The notes under the pieces are model-generated. The model made no database searches and was not told where the DNA came from. It worked only from the letters and a program-made list of their open reading frames with translations. From the NCBI GenBank assembly GCA_963804825.1, contig CAWDRV010000003.1, forward strand, positions 1,736,001-1,800,000: 64,000 nt of DNA, written 5' to 3'. Source of the DNA: JBKQVT01 sp963804825. GTDB lineage: Bacteria > Planctomycetota > Planctomycetia > Pirellulales > Thermoguttaceae. The position numbers and the translations under genes were made by a program. This document shows, piece by piece, positions 43,188 through 51,504 of this stretch (position 1 is the first letter of the stretch; each line of letters starts with the position of its first letter).

Positions 43188-44470
43188 CAGTAGTTCCAAG
43201 TTCTCGTTTATGGCGGCCGAAGGACGTAAGGTGCTGTGCCATCGTGATATAGGACGACGATTTCGTGAGCGATCCAATCGAGCACCTGTTTGAAGCGAAG
43301 GAGTTCGAGGTGCAGTGCCAGACGATTGCTCCGTCCGTCGGCGAGTCGCGTCTGATGAATCCAGACCCATACGTTCCGCAAGATGAACCCCAACGCCACA
43401 AAGAACAGCCGCAAATGAGGATCGCGAGTGCAGGTGTAAATTCTCCCTTGCCGCCTTTGACGATAACTCGTTTCGATGCCAAACCGTTTGCGGTAACGCT
43501 CGCGAATCTCCGTCGGAGAGCCCTGCACGCCCCAGGCAGCGAACAACAGTTTCTGTCTCGACTGTTTGCCGGTGTGCCGATTGCGGTAGCGGCGATAGCC
43601 CACACAGACCCGAATGGCCACCTGTCGCTCGCCGCTTTTCATCGTGTGGGGGTACCAGCCCGCCGCTTGTCGCCGGATCGCCCGCAGGCCGGTCAGTTTT
43701 CGACCTTTCCTGGGGCGTCGCCCGGCGAACTTCACCGGCATCAAGAACGGCAGATTTTCCTGCTGCAAGAACTCGACCACGGGCAGGTTGAAAAATTCCC
43801 GATCCAGCAAAACACGCCTGATTTTCAGGTCGATTTCGCGGATCCGCCCCAGCAATCGCCGCAGCACCGTGACCAGCGATTCGTGGCGTCGCACCCAGGT
43901 CAGGGCCAGCGTGTAGCGCCGGCCGTACTCCACGATACAGGCCGAGGCGTAGGCATGGAATTTCGTGGTCCCCTGTTTCGGCTGACCGTAGTAGATTTCG
44001 TTGCGGCTCCTCTGCGGCTGCCCGTAATAGGGGTCGAGGTGCAGGTCGATCGCGATGGTCCACGCTCGGCGTGTCATGCGGCGCGGGAGATGGCCGACCA
44101 GGGCCTTGTTCAGGCGGCGTTCCAGCACAGGGAGCGTCTTGGGCAGGCCGTCCTCCAGGGCCGTCATGGCCGCTTGATCGGACGGGGCGTGGGCCAGGTC
44201 GCGGCAGGCGGCGGAGATGGAAATCGACCGGGCCGCAGCCCGCAAGGCGACTGCCGCGATTGCCGCGGCGGTGCAGCGCCACCCATGATCTTTTACTAGC
44301 TTTGCTTGCACCAGCCATGATTGAGTCCACGAGTACACTTCGCCGCTGGTTATGGTAGAATTCGTCCTTGAACGCATGGCTTCCTCCGTGTAACGACTCG
44401 TTGACACAAGTCTTTTACACGAGGAGCCTTGCGTTCACTTATAGCAATTCAGCCGAACTTGGAACTACTG
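43188..44470 (-). mobile_element. Intact insertion sequence with 16-bp inverted repeats
   Basis: 1283 bp. Perfect terminal repeats CAGTAGTTCCAAGTTC at the left (43188-43203) and its inverse at the right (44455-44470). A 5-bp direct duplication TAATC lies immediately outside both ends (43183-43187, 44471-44475). It carries one transposase gene. The element landed in an AATCCCCAATCCC-type repeat, 18 bp upstream of dtd. Confidence 0.93.
43208..44377 (-). CDS. DDE transposase of the insertion sequence
   Basis: 389 residues, starting MRSRTNSTITSGEVYSW after GGAGGAAGCC. The catalytic triad is plausible: Asp in WTIAIDLHLDPYYGQ, Asp in IRRVLLDREFFN and Glu in RYRKRFGIETSYRQ, the ISH3/IS4-like arrangement. 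Full length, no frameshift, and it fills the element, so the IS may still be active. Family assignment (ISH3-like) is from motif memory. Confidence 0.88.
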   Translation of the reverse strand: MRSRTNSTITSGEVYSWTQSWLVQAKLVKDHGWRCTAAAIAAVALRAAARSISISAACRDLAHAPSDQAAMTALEDGLPKTLPVLERRLNKALVGHLPRRMTRRAWTIAIDLHLDPYYGQPQRSRNEIYYGQPKQGTTKFHAYASACIVEYGRRYTLALTWVRRHESLVTVLRRLLGRIREIDLKIRRVLLDREFFNLPVVEFLQQENLPFLMPVKFAGRRPRKGRKLTGLRAIRRQAAGWYPHTMKSGERQVAIRVCVGYRRYRNRHTGKQSRQKLLFAAWGVQGSPTEIRERYRKRFGIETSYRQRRQGRIYTCTRDPHLRLFFVALGFILRNVWVWIHQTRLADGRSNRLALHLELLRFKQVLDWIAHEIVVLYHDGTAPYVLRPP

Positions 44471-44488
44471 TAATCCCCAATCCCTTCC

Positions 44489-44927
44489 ATGCGAGCCTGC
44501 GTTCAACGAGTCACCCGGGCGTCCGTCGCCGTGGCCGGCGAGGTCTGCGCAGATCGGCCCCGGAATGCTGGTCCTGCTCGGCGTGGCCGAAGGCGACACC
44601 GAAGACGACGCCCGGCAGTTGGCCGAAAAGACCGGCGGGCTGCGCATCTTTGAGGACGCCGAGGGGAAGATGAACCTGGCGCTGGCCAACATCGGCGGCG
44701 CCATGCTCGTGGTGAGCCAGTTCACCCTGTTGGGCGACTGCCGCAAAGGCCGCCGCCCCTCCTTCACCGCCGCCGCCGACGCGGAACTGGCCGAGCGGCT
44801 CTACCAGGTCTTTGTCGACGCCGTCGCCCGGCAGGGCCTCGAAGTGGCCACCGGCCGCTTCCGCCAGCACATGCAGGTCGAATTGCTCAACGACGGGCCC
44901 GTCACGCTCCTGGTCGAAAGCAAGTAG
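44489..44927 (+). CDS. dtd: D-aminoacyl-tRNA deacylase (frameshifted)
   Basis: About 146 residues after one indel near 44548. MRACVQRVTRASVAVAGEV is the standard Dtd N-terminus, then IGPGMLVLLGVAEGDTE, MLVVSQFTLLGDCRKGRRP (the SQFTL catalytic loop) and LLNDGPVTLLVESK. It removes D-amino acids from tRNAs. The start is only 18 bp from the right end of the IS, so the native promoter and 5' region were probably displaced by the insertion. The frameshift may be a sequencing error. Confidence 0.9.
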
Positions 44928-44949
44928 GGGAGCGCCGGGCGTCGTGAGC

Positions 44950-44969
44950 CCCGGGCGTTAGCCCGGGGA
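44950..44969. repeat. CCCCGGGCGTTAGCCCGGGG palindrome
   Basis: Self-complementary 20 bp downstream of dtd; a strong hairpin of a widespread GC-rich type. Confidence 0.7.
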
Positions 44970-45038
44970 TGAGCTTGCCCCCACGCCCCGGCGCGGCTGA
45001 TCTTCGCACCAACGGCGTTTCTCGGTATATTCATCCGT

Positions 45039-45617
45039 ATGGCCTTTCCCTTGCAGCCCTACGACTTCGTGATGATCGCCGTGCTCTTTCTCTGCTCGCT
45101 GTTCGGGGTGTGGAAGGGCATGGCCTGGCAACTGGCGGCCTTGGCATCGTTGATCGTCAGCGGAATCGTGGCGATCCGTCTGAGTGGTCCACTAGCCCCC
45201 TTGTTTGGTGGTGAAAAACCCTGGAACCGTTGCATCGCCATGCTCGTGCTCTACGTGGTCACCTCGCTGGCCATCTGGCTGGTCTTTCGCCTGGTCTCGG
45301 GCTTCATCGACCGGCTGCGGTTGAAGGAATTCGACCGGCAGTTGGGCGGCGTTTTCGGGGCGATCAAGGGGGTGCTGTGGTGCGTCGTCATCACCTTCTT
45401 CGCCGTGACGCTTTCCGAGTCGGCCCGGCAGGTGGTCCTGAAATCGCACTCGGGCTATTACATTGCGGTCCTGACCCATCGGGCGGCGCCGCTATTGCCG
45501 GCGGAGGTTCGGGCCGTCTTGGGCAAATACATCCAGGAACTGGATCGCAAGTTGGATCCGAACGTGTCCCCGCCGCCGGAGCCGGCGCAGCCCGCAGGGC
45601 CGGGACATCGCACCTAG
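45039..45617 (+). CDS. CvpA-family membrane protein
   Basis: 192 residues, four predicted transmembrane helices: YDFVMIAVLFLCSLFGVWKG, LASLIVSGIVAIRL, CIAMLVLYVVTSLAIWLVF, GALKGV-type region VFGAIKGVLWCVVITFFAVT. The layout matches CvpA (colicin V production), an inner-membrane protein of envelope homeostasis. The C-terminus is Pro-rich (SPPPEPAQPAGPGH). No obvious operon partner. Confidence 0.85.
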   Translation: MAFPLQPYDFVMIAVLFLCSLFGVWKGMAWQLAALASLIVSGIVAIRLSGPLAPLFGGEKPWNRCIAMLVLYVVTSLAIWLVFRLVSGFIDRLRLKEFDRQLGGVFGAIKGVLWCVVITFFAVTLSESARQVVLKSHSGYYIAVLTHRAAPLLPAEVRAVLGKYIQELDRKLDPNVSPPPEPAQPAGPGHRT

Positions 45618-45618
45618 C

Positions 45619-45713
45619 CCACGCCCACCGGCTGCGTCCGGTGGGAATCGTTGCCGGCACGACGGTTGTTCGCCGCCCGGATTCCCGGCGGACGCCGCCG
45701 GCGGGCGTGGGGC
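45619..45713. repeat. CCCACGCCCACCGG-type repeat pair
   Basis: CCCACGCCCACCGGCTGCGT (45619-45648) and an inverted partner ending GGCGGGCGTGGGG (45681-45713). Related to 3409-3437 and 59625-59659. Confidence 0.6.
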
Positions 45714-45839
45714 GGAGCGAATGCCGTGAATCCTCATGTTTCCGACCGAACATAAGAAACATTATCGGACGTTGGAAGGGGGCCGAAAAGAGGGCCACGC
45801 CGCATTGACGCCGCGCCAGGCTGCGGAGATCATACTGAC

Positions 45840-46337
45840 ATGCGAGAGTTCATCAGAGCGTGCAACGTCTATTGCCGTCCGGGATCGGACCAGGCGATTG
45901 TGGCCGCTGTTTACAATCACGGTGGCATGACCGCTGAGAAGCCAGGATGCGCAACGGTGGTCGCGTTTTCAGATTCGCCCGCCCTGAAAGGGGCTATCCA
46001 AGCTGCACTCGACTGTTGCGAGTATGAGGAGAGCTTCAATTACTATGGCCAAAAGCGCACTGATTGGCCCGCGTTCCAGGCCTCGGGTTACAAGACGGTC
46101 AAGCGTTTTGAGGCCGACTTCATTCGGCTCGGGATACGGGGTGCCAACGAGAAGAACTTCTTCTACGAAGTGAGTTCGCCGGAGTTCGGTGACTTCGGGT
46201 TGCATTTGAAGATCGTCGTCAATGCCAATACCGGGGAGTATGGTGAGGCCGTACGATACCTCGTGAGCGAGTACGTCGCGTGTAAGGCTGCCGCGGCCAC
46301 GCCGCCGGCGGTTGATCGCCGGGCGGTTCGGGAATGA
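45840..46337 (+). CDS. Hypothetical protein
   Basis: 165 residues (MREFIRACNVYCRPGSDQ...), no signal peptide. Visible blocks: CATVVAFSDSPALKGAIQAAL, CEYEESFNYYGQKRTDWPAF and FFYEVSSPEFGDFGLHLKIV. GC is lower than the surroundings, which suggests acquisition. A short open frame (MFPTEHKKHYRTLEGG...) overlaps just upstream; it could be a separate tiny gene or an earlier start broken by an indel. Family not recognised. Confidence 0.6.
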   Translation: MREFIRACNVYCRPGSDQAIVAAVYNHGGMTAEKPGCATVVAFSDSPALKGAIQAALDCCEYEESFNYYGQKRTDWPAFQASGYKTVKRFEADFIRLGIRGANEKNFFYEVSSPEFGDFGLHLKIVVNANTGEYGEAVRYLVSEYVACKAAAATPPAVDRRAVRE

Positions 46338-46352
46338 AGTAGTTGTCGCCGG

Positions 46353-47459
46353 CTATTCCGGCTGCTTGGCCATCGCCGCTTGGGGGCGATGATGCGGACC
46401 GGCCAAGAGGTGACGGTCGCCGTCGGTTTCGCGGTCGCCGTTGCCGTCGCCGTTGCCGGCACGGACGCCGGCGTCCGCCAGCAACGGCTCCGTCGCGCCG
46501 CCCTCGAAAAACACGCCCATGCGGCGGAATTTCTGATACCGGGCTTCCAGCAATTGAACGATCGGCTGGGCCACCAATTCCCGCAGGCAACTCCGCAAAT
46601 AGATCTTCAGCCGGCCGGCCATGAGGTGATAGTCGCGATGGGCGCCGCCCAACGGCTCGCGGATCACGTCGTCGATGATGCCGAGCTTGACGAGGTCCTT
46701 GGCCGTCATCTTCAAGGCCGCCGCGGCCTGTTCCTTGAACGTGTGGCTCTTCCAGAGGATGCCGGCGCAACCTTCGGGACTGATGACGGAATAATAGGCG
46801 TGTTCGAGCATCGAGACCCGATCGCCGACGCCGATTCCCAGGGCGCCGCCGCTGCCGCCTTCGCCGATGACGATGCAGACAATCGGGGTCGGCAATCGCG
46901 ACATCTCGAACATCGAGTTGGCGATGACTTGGGCCTGGCCGCGTTCCTCGGCGCCGATGCCCGGATAGGCGCCGGGGGTGTCGATGAGGCAGACGACCGG
47001 CATGTGGAACTTGGCGGCCAGCCGCATCTTGGCCATCGCCTTGCGATAGCCTTCCGGGTGGGCGCAACCGAAGTAGCAGGCGGTGCGTTCCTTGAGGCTG
47101 CGGCCTTTCTGATGGCCGACGACCATCACGCGATGCGTGTCGAGCTTGGCCCAGCCGGCGCGGATCGCCCGATCGTCGCCGAAAACCTTGTCGCCGTGCA
47201 GCTCGACGAACTCGTCGAAGACCAGCTCCAGGTAGTCGGTGGTCATGGGCCGCTCGGGGTGCCGGGCGACCTCGACCGTCTCCCAGGGCCTCAGTTGGCT
47301 GTAGATCCTCTTCTTCAGGTCGGTCAACTCGCGGCGGAGCCGGCGGATCTCGTTGCGAACCTCGGGGGTCTGCGGCGCCACGGCCTCGAGTTTCCCCAGC
47401 CGGGCCTCCATCTCGAAAATCGGACGCTCAAACGACAAACGATGGTGGTTTTCAGCCAT
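46353..47459 (-). CDS. accA: Acetyl-CoA carboxylase carboxyltransferase, alpha subunit
   Basis: 368 residues. Transfers carboxyl from biotin to acetyl-CoA in fatty-acid synthesis, with AccD. Coiled N-terminus (FEMEARLGKLEAV...), then GHQKGRSLKERTACYFGCAH, LIDTPGAYPGIGAEERGQA, GEGGSGGALGIGVGDRVSML and AAAALKMTAKDLVKLGIID, all typical AccA. The tail (ADAGVRAGNGDGNGDRETDG) is low-complexity and beyond the usual end. accD is not in the window. Confidence 0.95.
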   Translation of the reverse strand: MAENHHRLSFERPIFEMEARLGKLEAVAPQTPEVRNEIRRLRRELTDLKKRIYSQLRPWETVEVARHPERPMTTDYLELVFDEFVELHGDKVFGDDRAIRAGWAKLDTHRVMVVGHQKGRSLKERTACYFGCAHPEGYRKAMAKMRLAAKFHMPVVCLIDTPGAYPGIGAEERGQAQVIANSMFEMSRLPTPIVCIVIGEGGSGGALGIGVGDRVSMLEHAYYSVISPEGCAGILWKSHTFKEQAAAALKMTAKDLVKLGIIDDVIREPLGGAHRDYHLMAGRLKIYLRSCLRELVAQPIVQLLEARYQKFRRMGVFFEGGATEPLLADAGVRAGNGDGNGDRETDGDRHLLAGPHHRPQAAMAKQPE

Positions 47460-47636
47460 GGAGAGCCTGAATCCGTAGATGGAGGGGGGACAACTGCTTT
47501 CTTGACCGCTGCCGTTGCTTCTAATCTATCGTCGGCAGTGGGCGTGGGAAGGTCATAATATACTTGCACGGTTTAATCGGTACAAACCGAAATTATACGG
47601 CTATTATCGTCTCGTTCTCGACCGCTTGCAACAAAA

Positions 47637-48506
47637 TTATCCGCCCGGCTTGCTTGGCGGACGTGGGATGACGCTGAATACCCTGCATTGGTGGAATTCG
47701 TCCAGGAACTCCCCCATTGAGATGGGGCGCGCGGCCGGTTCTTTCGCCAAGGTTCGCCGCACTAAATTGGCGAATTCCGGGGTGACGTTGCGATGGACGG
47801 TGTCCAACGACGGCGGCGCGGCCTTCAAGTGCTTGTTGAGCAGTTCGTTCGAGCTGGTGCCCGTGAATGGGGGTTTTCCGCATATCAATTCGTGGATCGT
47901 GCAGCCGAAGCTGTAGACGTCGGCCCGCTGGTCCACCGCCGCGCCGCGGATTTGCTCCGGCGATATGTAGCTGCGAGTCCCGACCACCTTGGATCTCGGC
48001 GAGAACAGTTTGGCTAGCCCCCGTCGGATACGTGTTGCCAGGGCCAAGTCGATCAGTTTTACTTCTCCCTGGTCGCCGACGAGGAAGTTGTCCGGCTTGA
48101 TGTCGCGATGGACGTAACCCATTGCATGGAAGTAATTTAAGCCTTCGGCAGCATCTTCAATGATCTTTGGGACCAAGTGGGCGAGCTTATCCAAACCCTG
48201 CAAAATACGCTGTTTCATGTTCGGCATGGGATACCATTCCATCGCAAGATAGGGTATCCCGCGTTCCGTGCCGAAAGCATAGATTTCGATAATCCGCGGA
48301 TGCACCATCTTGCGCCCGACCGTATATTCCCAGCGCAATCCCTTGACCATTTCGCGGTTCTTGGAAAATTCCTCCCGGATCGCCTTGATGGCCACGAGCC
48401 GCTGCGTGCTACCGTCGCTAGCTTGCCAAATCTGGCACGCACGGCTGCCATGGACGACGTTCAACAATTGGTATCCGCCCAGGTAACCGAGGACATCGCG
48501 TGCCAT
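47637..48506 (-). CDS. Ser/Thr protein kinase with altered nucleotide loop and DLA instead of DFG
   Basis: 289 residues from MARDVLGYLGGY. The catalytic Lys is in VAIKAI, the helix-C Glu in LRWEYTVGRKM, the catalytic loop is YVHRDIKPDNFLV and GTRSYISPEQI gives the activation segment. The glycine-rich loop reads VVHGSRACQIWQA with no GxGxxG, and the DFG motif is IDLALA, retaining the Asp. The domain ends soon after (RPISMGEFLDEFH), with no transmembrane helix. Likely a signalling kinase or a low-activity relative. Confidence 0.88.
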   Translation of the reverse strand: MARDVLGYLGGYQLLNVVHGSRACQIWQASDGSTQRLVAIKAIREEFSKNREMVKGLRWEYTVGRKMVHPRIIEIYAFGTERGIPYLAMEWYPMPNMKQRILQGLDKLAHLVPKIIEDAAEGLNYFHAMGYVHRDIKPDNFLVGDQGEVKLIDLALATRIRRGLAKLFSPRSKVVGTRSYISPEQIRGAAVDQRADVYSFGCTIHELICGKPPFTGTSSNELLNKHLKAAPPSLDTVHRNVTPEFANLVRRTLAKEPAARPISMGEFLDEFHQCRVFSVIPRPPSKPGG

Positions 48507-48554
48507 GCGTTTTAGTGTACCGGCAGTTTCCCTGTCGGGCAACGGTGGTTGTAA

Positions 48555-48713
48555 GGGGATTGGGGACTGGGGATTTGGGGATTTAGGGATTTGGGGATTT
48601 GAAGAAAGCCGCCGCCCCGCGTGCCGGGGTCATTTATGTCCCCCATGAAAATTGAGGCCGTTGCACCTCCTAATCGCACCCCCACCCCTAAATCCCCAAA
48701 TCCCCAAATCCCT
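48555..48713. repeat. GGGGATTTGGGGATT inverted blocks
   Basis: G-rich GGATTTGGGGATTTAGGG (48555-48603) and the inverse CCCTAAATCCCCAAATCCCC (48684-48713) flank about 80 bp in the gap between kinase and glycosyltransferase. Confidence 0.75.
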
Positions 48714-48725
48714 GCATCGCCCCCC

Positions 48726-49880
48726 CTACCCCAACAATCGTTGGTAGAGCGACCGGAGCTGTGCCGTCATGTGCTCGTGTCGGAAGACGTCGGTGAAACG
48801 CCGACGCCCTTCGGCCCCCAGACGGACCCGCAGCGCGGGATCGACGAGGAGCCGACCCATCGCGGCGGCGAGCCCCCCCACGTCCTGCGGGGAAACGAGG
48901 AAACCGGTTTGACCATCGAGGACGACCTCCCGAGCGCCGTCCACATCGAAGCTGACGACCGGTTTTCCGGCAATCAGGGCTTGCGGCAGCGCCCGGGCGA
49001 GCCCTTCCCGAAGGCTGGCATGGACCACGATGTCCATCGCGGCGATCAGCGGGGGGATCTGCTCGGGCGGCGCCAGCCCGGTGAACTGGAAGCGGCCCGT
49101 CAAACCGGCGGCGGCGATTTGCCGGGCCAACGCGTCGCGGAGCAATCCGTCGCCGATCAGCAGGAATCGTGCGTGGCCGTGACGGCCGGCGAGCTGCTCC
49201 GCCGCGCGAATCACATAGTCGTGGCCTTTCAAGGGAAAGAGCCGGGCGATTTTGCCGATGACGACGTTTTCCGGTCCGTAGCCGAGTTGGCGACGCACGC
49301 GGTCGCGGTGCCGGTCGCATTCCAGCAGCGGTTCGACCTCCATGCCGCTCGGGATGGTGGTGAACTTTTCTCGCGGCGCCACGCCCGCGGCGACCATCAG
49401 GTCGGTCATGGCGTCGGCGACGCTGACCAGGGCGTGGCAGCGGCGGGCGGCCCAGCGCTCGCAGGCCCGAAACAGCGATCGCGCCGCCCTGCCCTGGTAG
49501 GGATGGAACGGCGCGCCGTGGACGGTGTGAACGATGGCCGGCGTGCCGAGTTTCCAGGCCGCGGCCCGGCCGAGGATGCCGCCCTTCGCGCTATGGGTAT
49601 GAACGACGTCGGGGCGGAAATCCCTCAGCAGCCGCTTGATGTGCCGATAGCTGACCAAGTCGCGCCAGGGGTGGATCGGCCGGCGCATGGCATCGACCAC
49701 GGCCAGCGGGACCCCCCCTGCCCTGGCCCGTTCGAGCAGGCTTCCCTCCGGTCCCAGCGGCGGCCCGGTGATGAGCAGGACGTCGTCGCCGTAATGCCGG
49801 GCGAGGTCTTCGCAGCAGAGCACGACGTTTTCCTGGGCGCCGCCGAGGATCAGACGGGTAATCACGTGGGCGATGCGCAT
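48726..49880 (-). CDS. Glycosyltransferase family 4
   Basis: 384 residues. GT-B fold retaining transferase: MRIAHVITRLILGGAQENV at the acceptor side, FRPDVVHTHSAKGGILGRA, then the donor domain with IGKIARLFPLKGHDYVIRA, FLLIGDGLLRDALARQ and REGLARALPQALIAGKPVV (the E-x7-E motif region). It probably builds surface polysaccharide. It follows truA by 30 bp, so both may share a transcript. Confidence 0.92.
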   Translation of the reverse strand: MRIAHVITRLILGGAQENVVLCCEDLARHYGDDVLLITGPPLGPEGSLLERARAGGVPLAVVDAMRRPIHPWRDLVSYRHIKRLLRDFRPDVVHTHSAKGGILGRAAAWKLGTPAIVHTVHGAPFHPYQGRAARSLFRACERWAARRCHALVSVADAMTDLMVAAGVAPREKFTTIPSGMEVEPLLECDRHRDRVRRQLGYGPENVVIGKIARLFPLKGHDYVIRAAEQLAGRHGHARFLLIGDGLLRDALARQIAAAGLTGRFQFTGLAPPEQIPPLIAAMDIVVHASLREGLARALPQALIAGKPVVSFDVDGAREVVLDGQTGFLVSPQDVGGLAAAMGRLLVDPALRVRLGAEGRRRFTDVFRHEHMTAQLRSLYQRLLG

Positions 49881-49910
49881 GATGACTCCCCTCGCCCGTC
49901 GTGGGATAAG

Positions 49911-50675
49911 TTACTCTTGAACGCTCCCATAGGTTACCTGCACCAAGAACAGCCCTTCTGGCGGCGCCGTGGGACCGGCCGCGCGGCGATCGGCGGCCTG
50001 CAAGACCGCGGCCGGCCAATCCTCGGCCCGGGCGCCGCGGCCCACTTCCACCAGCGTTCCCACCAGTGCGCGGACCATGTTGTAGAGGAAGCCGTCGGCC
50101 TCGATCTCGATGGCGACCAGGTCGCAGTCCCCTGCCCTGCCCCGTTGGACGCTGAAATGGAAGACGGTGCGGATGCCGTCGGCCCGCGGCGCGCCGCTGG
50201 ACTCGAAACTGCTGAAGTCGTGCTTTCCCACCAGGCGGTCGGCGGCGCGGCGCATCGCTTCCGCGTCGAGCCGGCCGTGGACGTAATGCCAGCAATAGCG
50301 GCGGCGAAAGACATCGCGGACCGGGCCGTCGTGGATCACATAGCGGTATCGCTTCCGCAGCGCGTCGCGGATCGGATGAAAGCCGGCCGGCATTTCCTCG
50401 ACCGCCAACACGGCCACGTCGTGCGGCAATTCGGCGTTCAGGGCCCGGCGGAGCACGTCGGCGCTCAACGGGCTGTCCGTTTGGAAGGAAGCCACTTGCC
50501 CGAGCGCATGGACCCCGGCGTCGGTCCGTCCGCTGGCCAGGACGCTGGCGGGCTGGGCGGTGATCTTTTCAATGGCGGATTGGAGCGTTCCTTGCACGGT
50601 GGTCTGCCCCGGCTGGACTTGCCAACCGGCGTAGGCCGTGCCGTCATAGGCCAGGGTCAGCTTGATGCACCGCAT
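49911..50675 (-). CDS. truA: tRNA pseudouridine synthase A
   Basis: 254 residues. Forms pseudouridine at positions 38-40 of tRNAs. LTLAYDGTAYAGWQVQPGQ, the catalytic Asp in ASGRTDAGVHALGQVASF, and NMVRALVGTLVEVGRG are diagnostic. Full length. Confidence 0.95.
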   Translation of the reverse strand: MRCIKLTLAYDGTAYAGWQVQPGQTTVQGTLQSAIEKITAQPASVLASGRTDAGVHALGQVASFQTDSPLSADVLRRALNAELPHDVAVLAVEEMPAGFHPIRDALRKRYRYVIHDGPVRDVFRRRYCWHYVHGRLDAEAMRRAADRLVGKHDFSSFESSGAPRADGIRTVFHFSVQRGRAGDCDLVAIEIEADGFLYNMVRALVGTLVEVGRGARAEDWPAAVLQAADRRAAGPTAPPEGLFLVQVTYGSVQE

Positions 50676-50707
50676 CGGGAAAGGGTCTTTTCACTGCCAG
50701 TAAGGAG

Positions 50708-51175
50708 TTACTGCAATTCGCCAGCCGCCGTCAGGATAATGTGCCTCACCGTGTTGGAGACAAAGAAGCCCGCACGCGATTCAAGGTCGTCGATGCACGG
50801 GGCCACGCACGGAATAAGTCCTGCATTCTTGGCCATGAGCAACACGCCGAGCAAGCCGATGACGGTCAGGCCTCTTGACTCCGCGATCGAACGTCCTCGC
50901 TTCTCGTCCATCAGGAGGTAGTCGGCATGGGACTCTTCCGCCAAAATGATCGCTTCTGCTTCGCCGAGATCGAGTTCTTGGCCCAAGGCATCTGCGGCTC
51001 GGTGATCCGCCAACTCTCGGGTTTCCAGAAAGTCTGGGAGCGAAGGGTGAAATCGAAGCAACTCGATCCTTACGCCGGGTGGGATGAGCACCCGGTCAAA
51101 CAGCGATATCAGCAGGTTGGCCTTTCCAATCTGAAGTAACGCCGTAAGGGGCGAAGTATCGCTGACCACCAGCAT
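50708..51175 (-). CDS. DUF3368/PIN-like toxin candidate
   Basis: 155 residues; ATG shares a base with the antitoxin stop (TGATG), so translation is coupled. MLVVSDTSPLTALLQIGKAN supplies the first PIN Asp, and LDLGEAEAIILAEESHADYLLMDEKRG the central acidic pair, typical of DUF3368 proteins. Likely an RNase toxin; activity is not shown. It sits downstream of truA on the opposite side of a 33-bp gap. Confidence 0.85.
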   Translation of the reverse strand: MLVVSDTSPLTALLQIGKANLLISLFDRVLIPPGVRIELLRFHPSLPDFLETRELADHRAADALGQELDLGEAEAIILAEESHADYLLMDEKRGRSIAESRGLTVIGLLGVLLMAKNAGLIPCVAPCIDDLESRAGFFVSNTVRHIILTAAGELQ

Positions 51176-51411
51176 CACTTGTCCCCACGATGGGCAAGGG
51201 CTGCATCCGCCAGGGCGTCCGAGGCGTCGTAATGGACCGGAATATGTCGCTTTCCGAGTTCGTGTAGGAAGTCGGTGTGAGACAGCCCCGCCACCGCCGC
51301 CCCTTGCCCAAGAGTGACGCGGTCATCCAGGAATAGGCCCAGGGCGAGGTGCAGTTTGATGTCCTCCGGCGTAAATCGCCCCTCGATCTCTTCTGGCAAC
51401 GAGACAGACAT
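51175..51411 (-). CDS. UPF0175 antitoxin-like protein
   Basis: 78 residues: SLPEEIEGRFTPEDIKLHLA, LFLDDRVTLGQGAAVAGLSH, DFLHELGKRHIPVHYDASD. The pattern is the UPF0175 family, usually paired with DUF3368 PIN proteins; the last about 35 residues are the toxin-binding type tail. First gene of the pair. A likely autoregulated toxin-antitoxin unit. Confidence 0.88.
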   Translation of the reverse strand: MSVSLPEEIEGRFTPEDIKLHLALGLFLDDRVTLGQGAAVAGLSHTDFLHELGKRHIPVHYDASDALADAALAHRGDK

Positions 51412-51504
51412 TGGGTAGCTCCCTTCTCCAACGAATTATACGATGCCGGCAGGCTGATGGCACTCACCGGTCAGCGGGCTTTTGCATCATAGGCCCTCAT
51501 TTCC

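Noticed and set aside
45736..45930. Small ORF MFPTEHKKHYRTLEGG upstream of the 45840 gene
   Set aside because: Too short and overlapping; may be part of the next gene with an indel, so not called separately.
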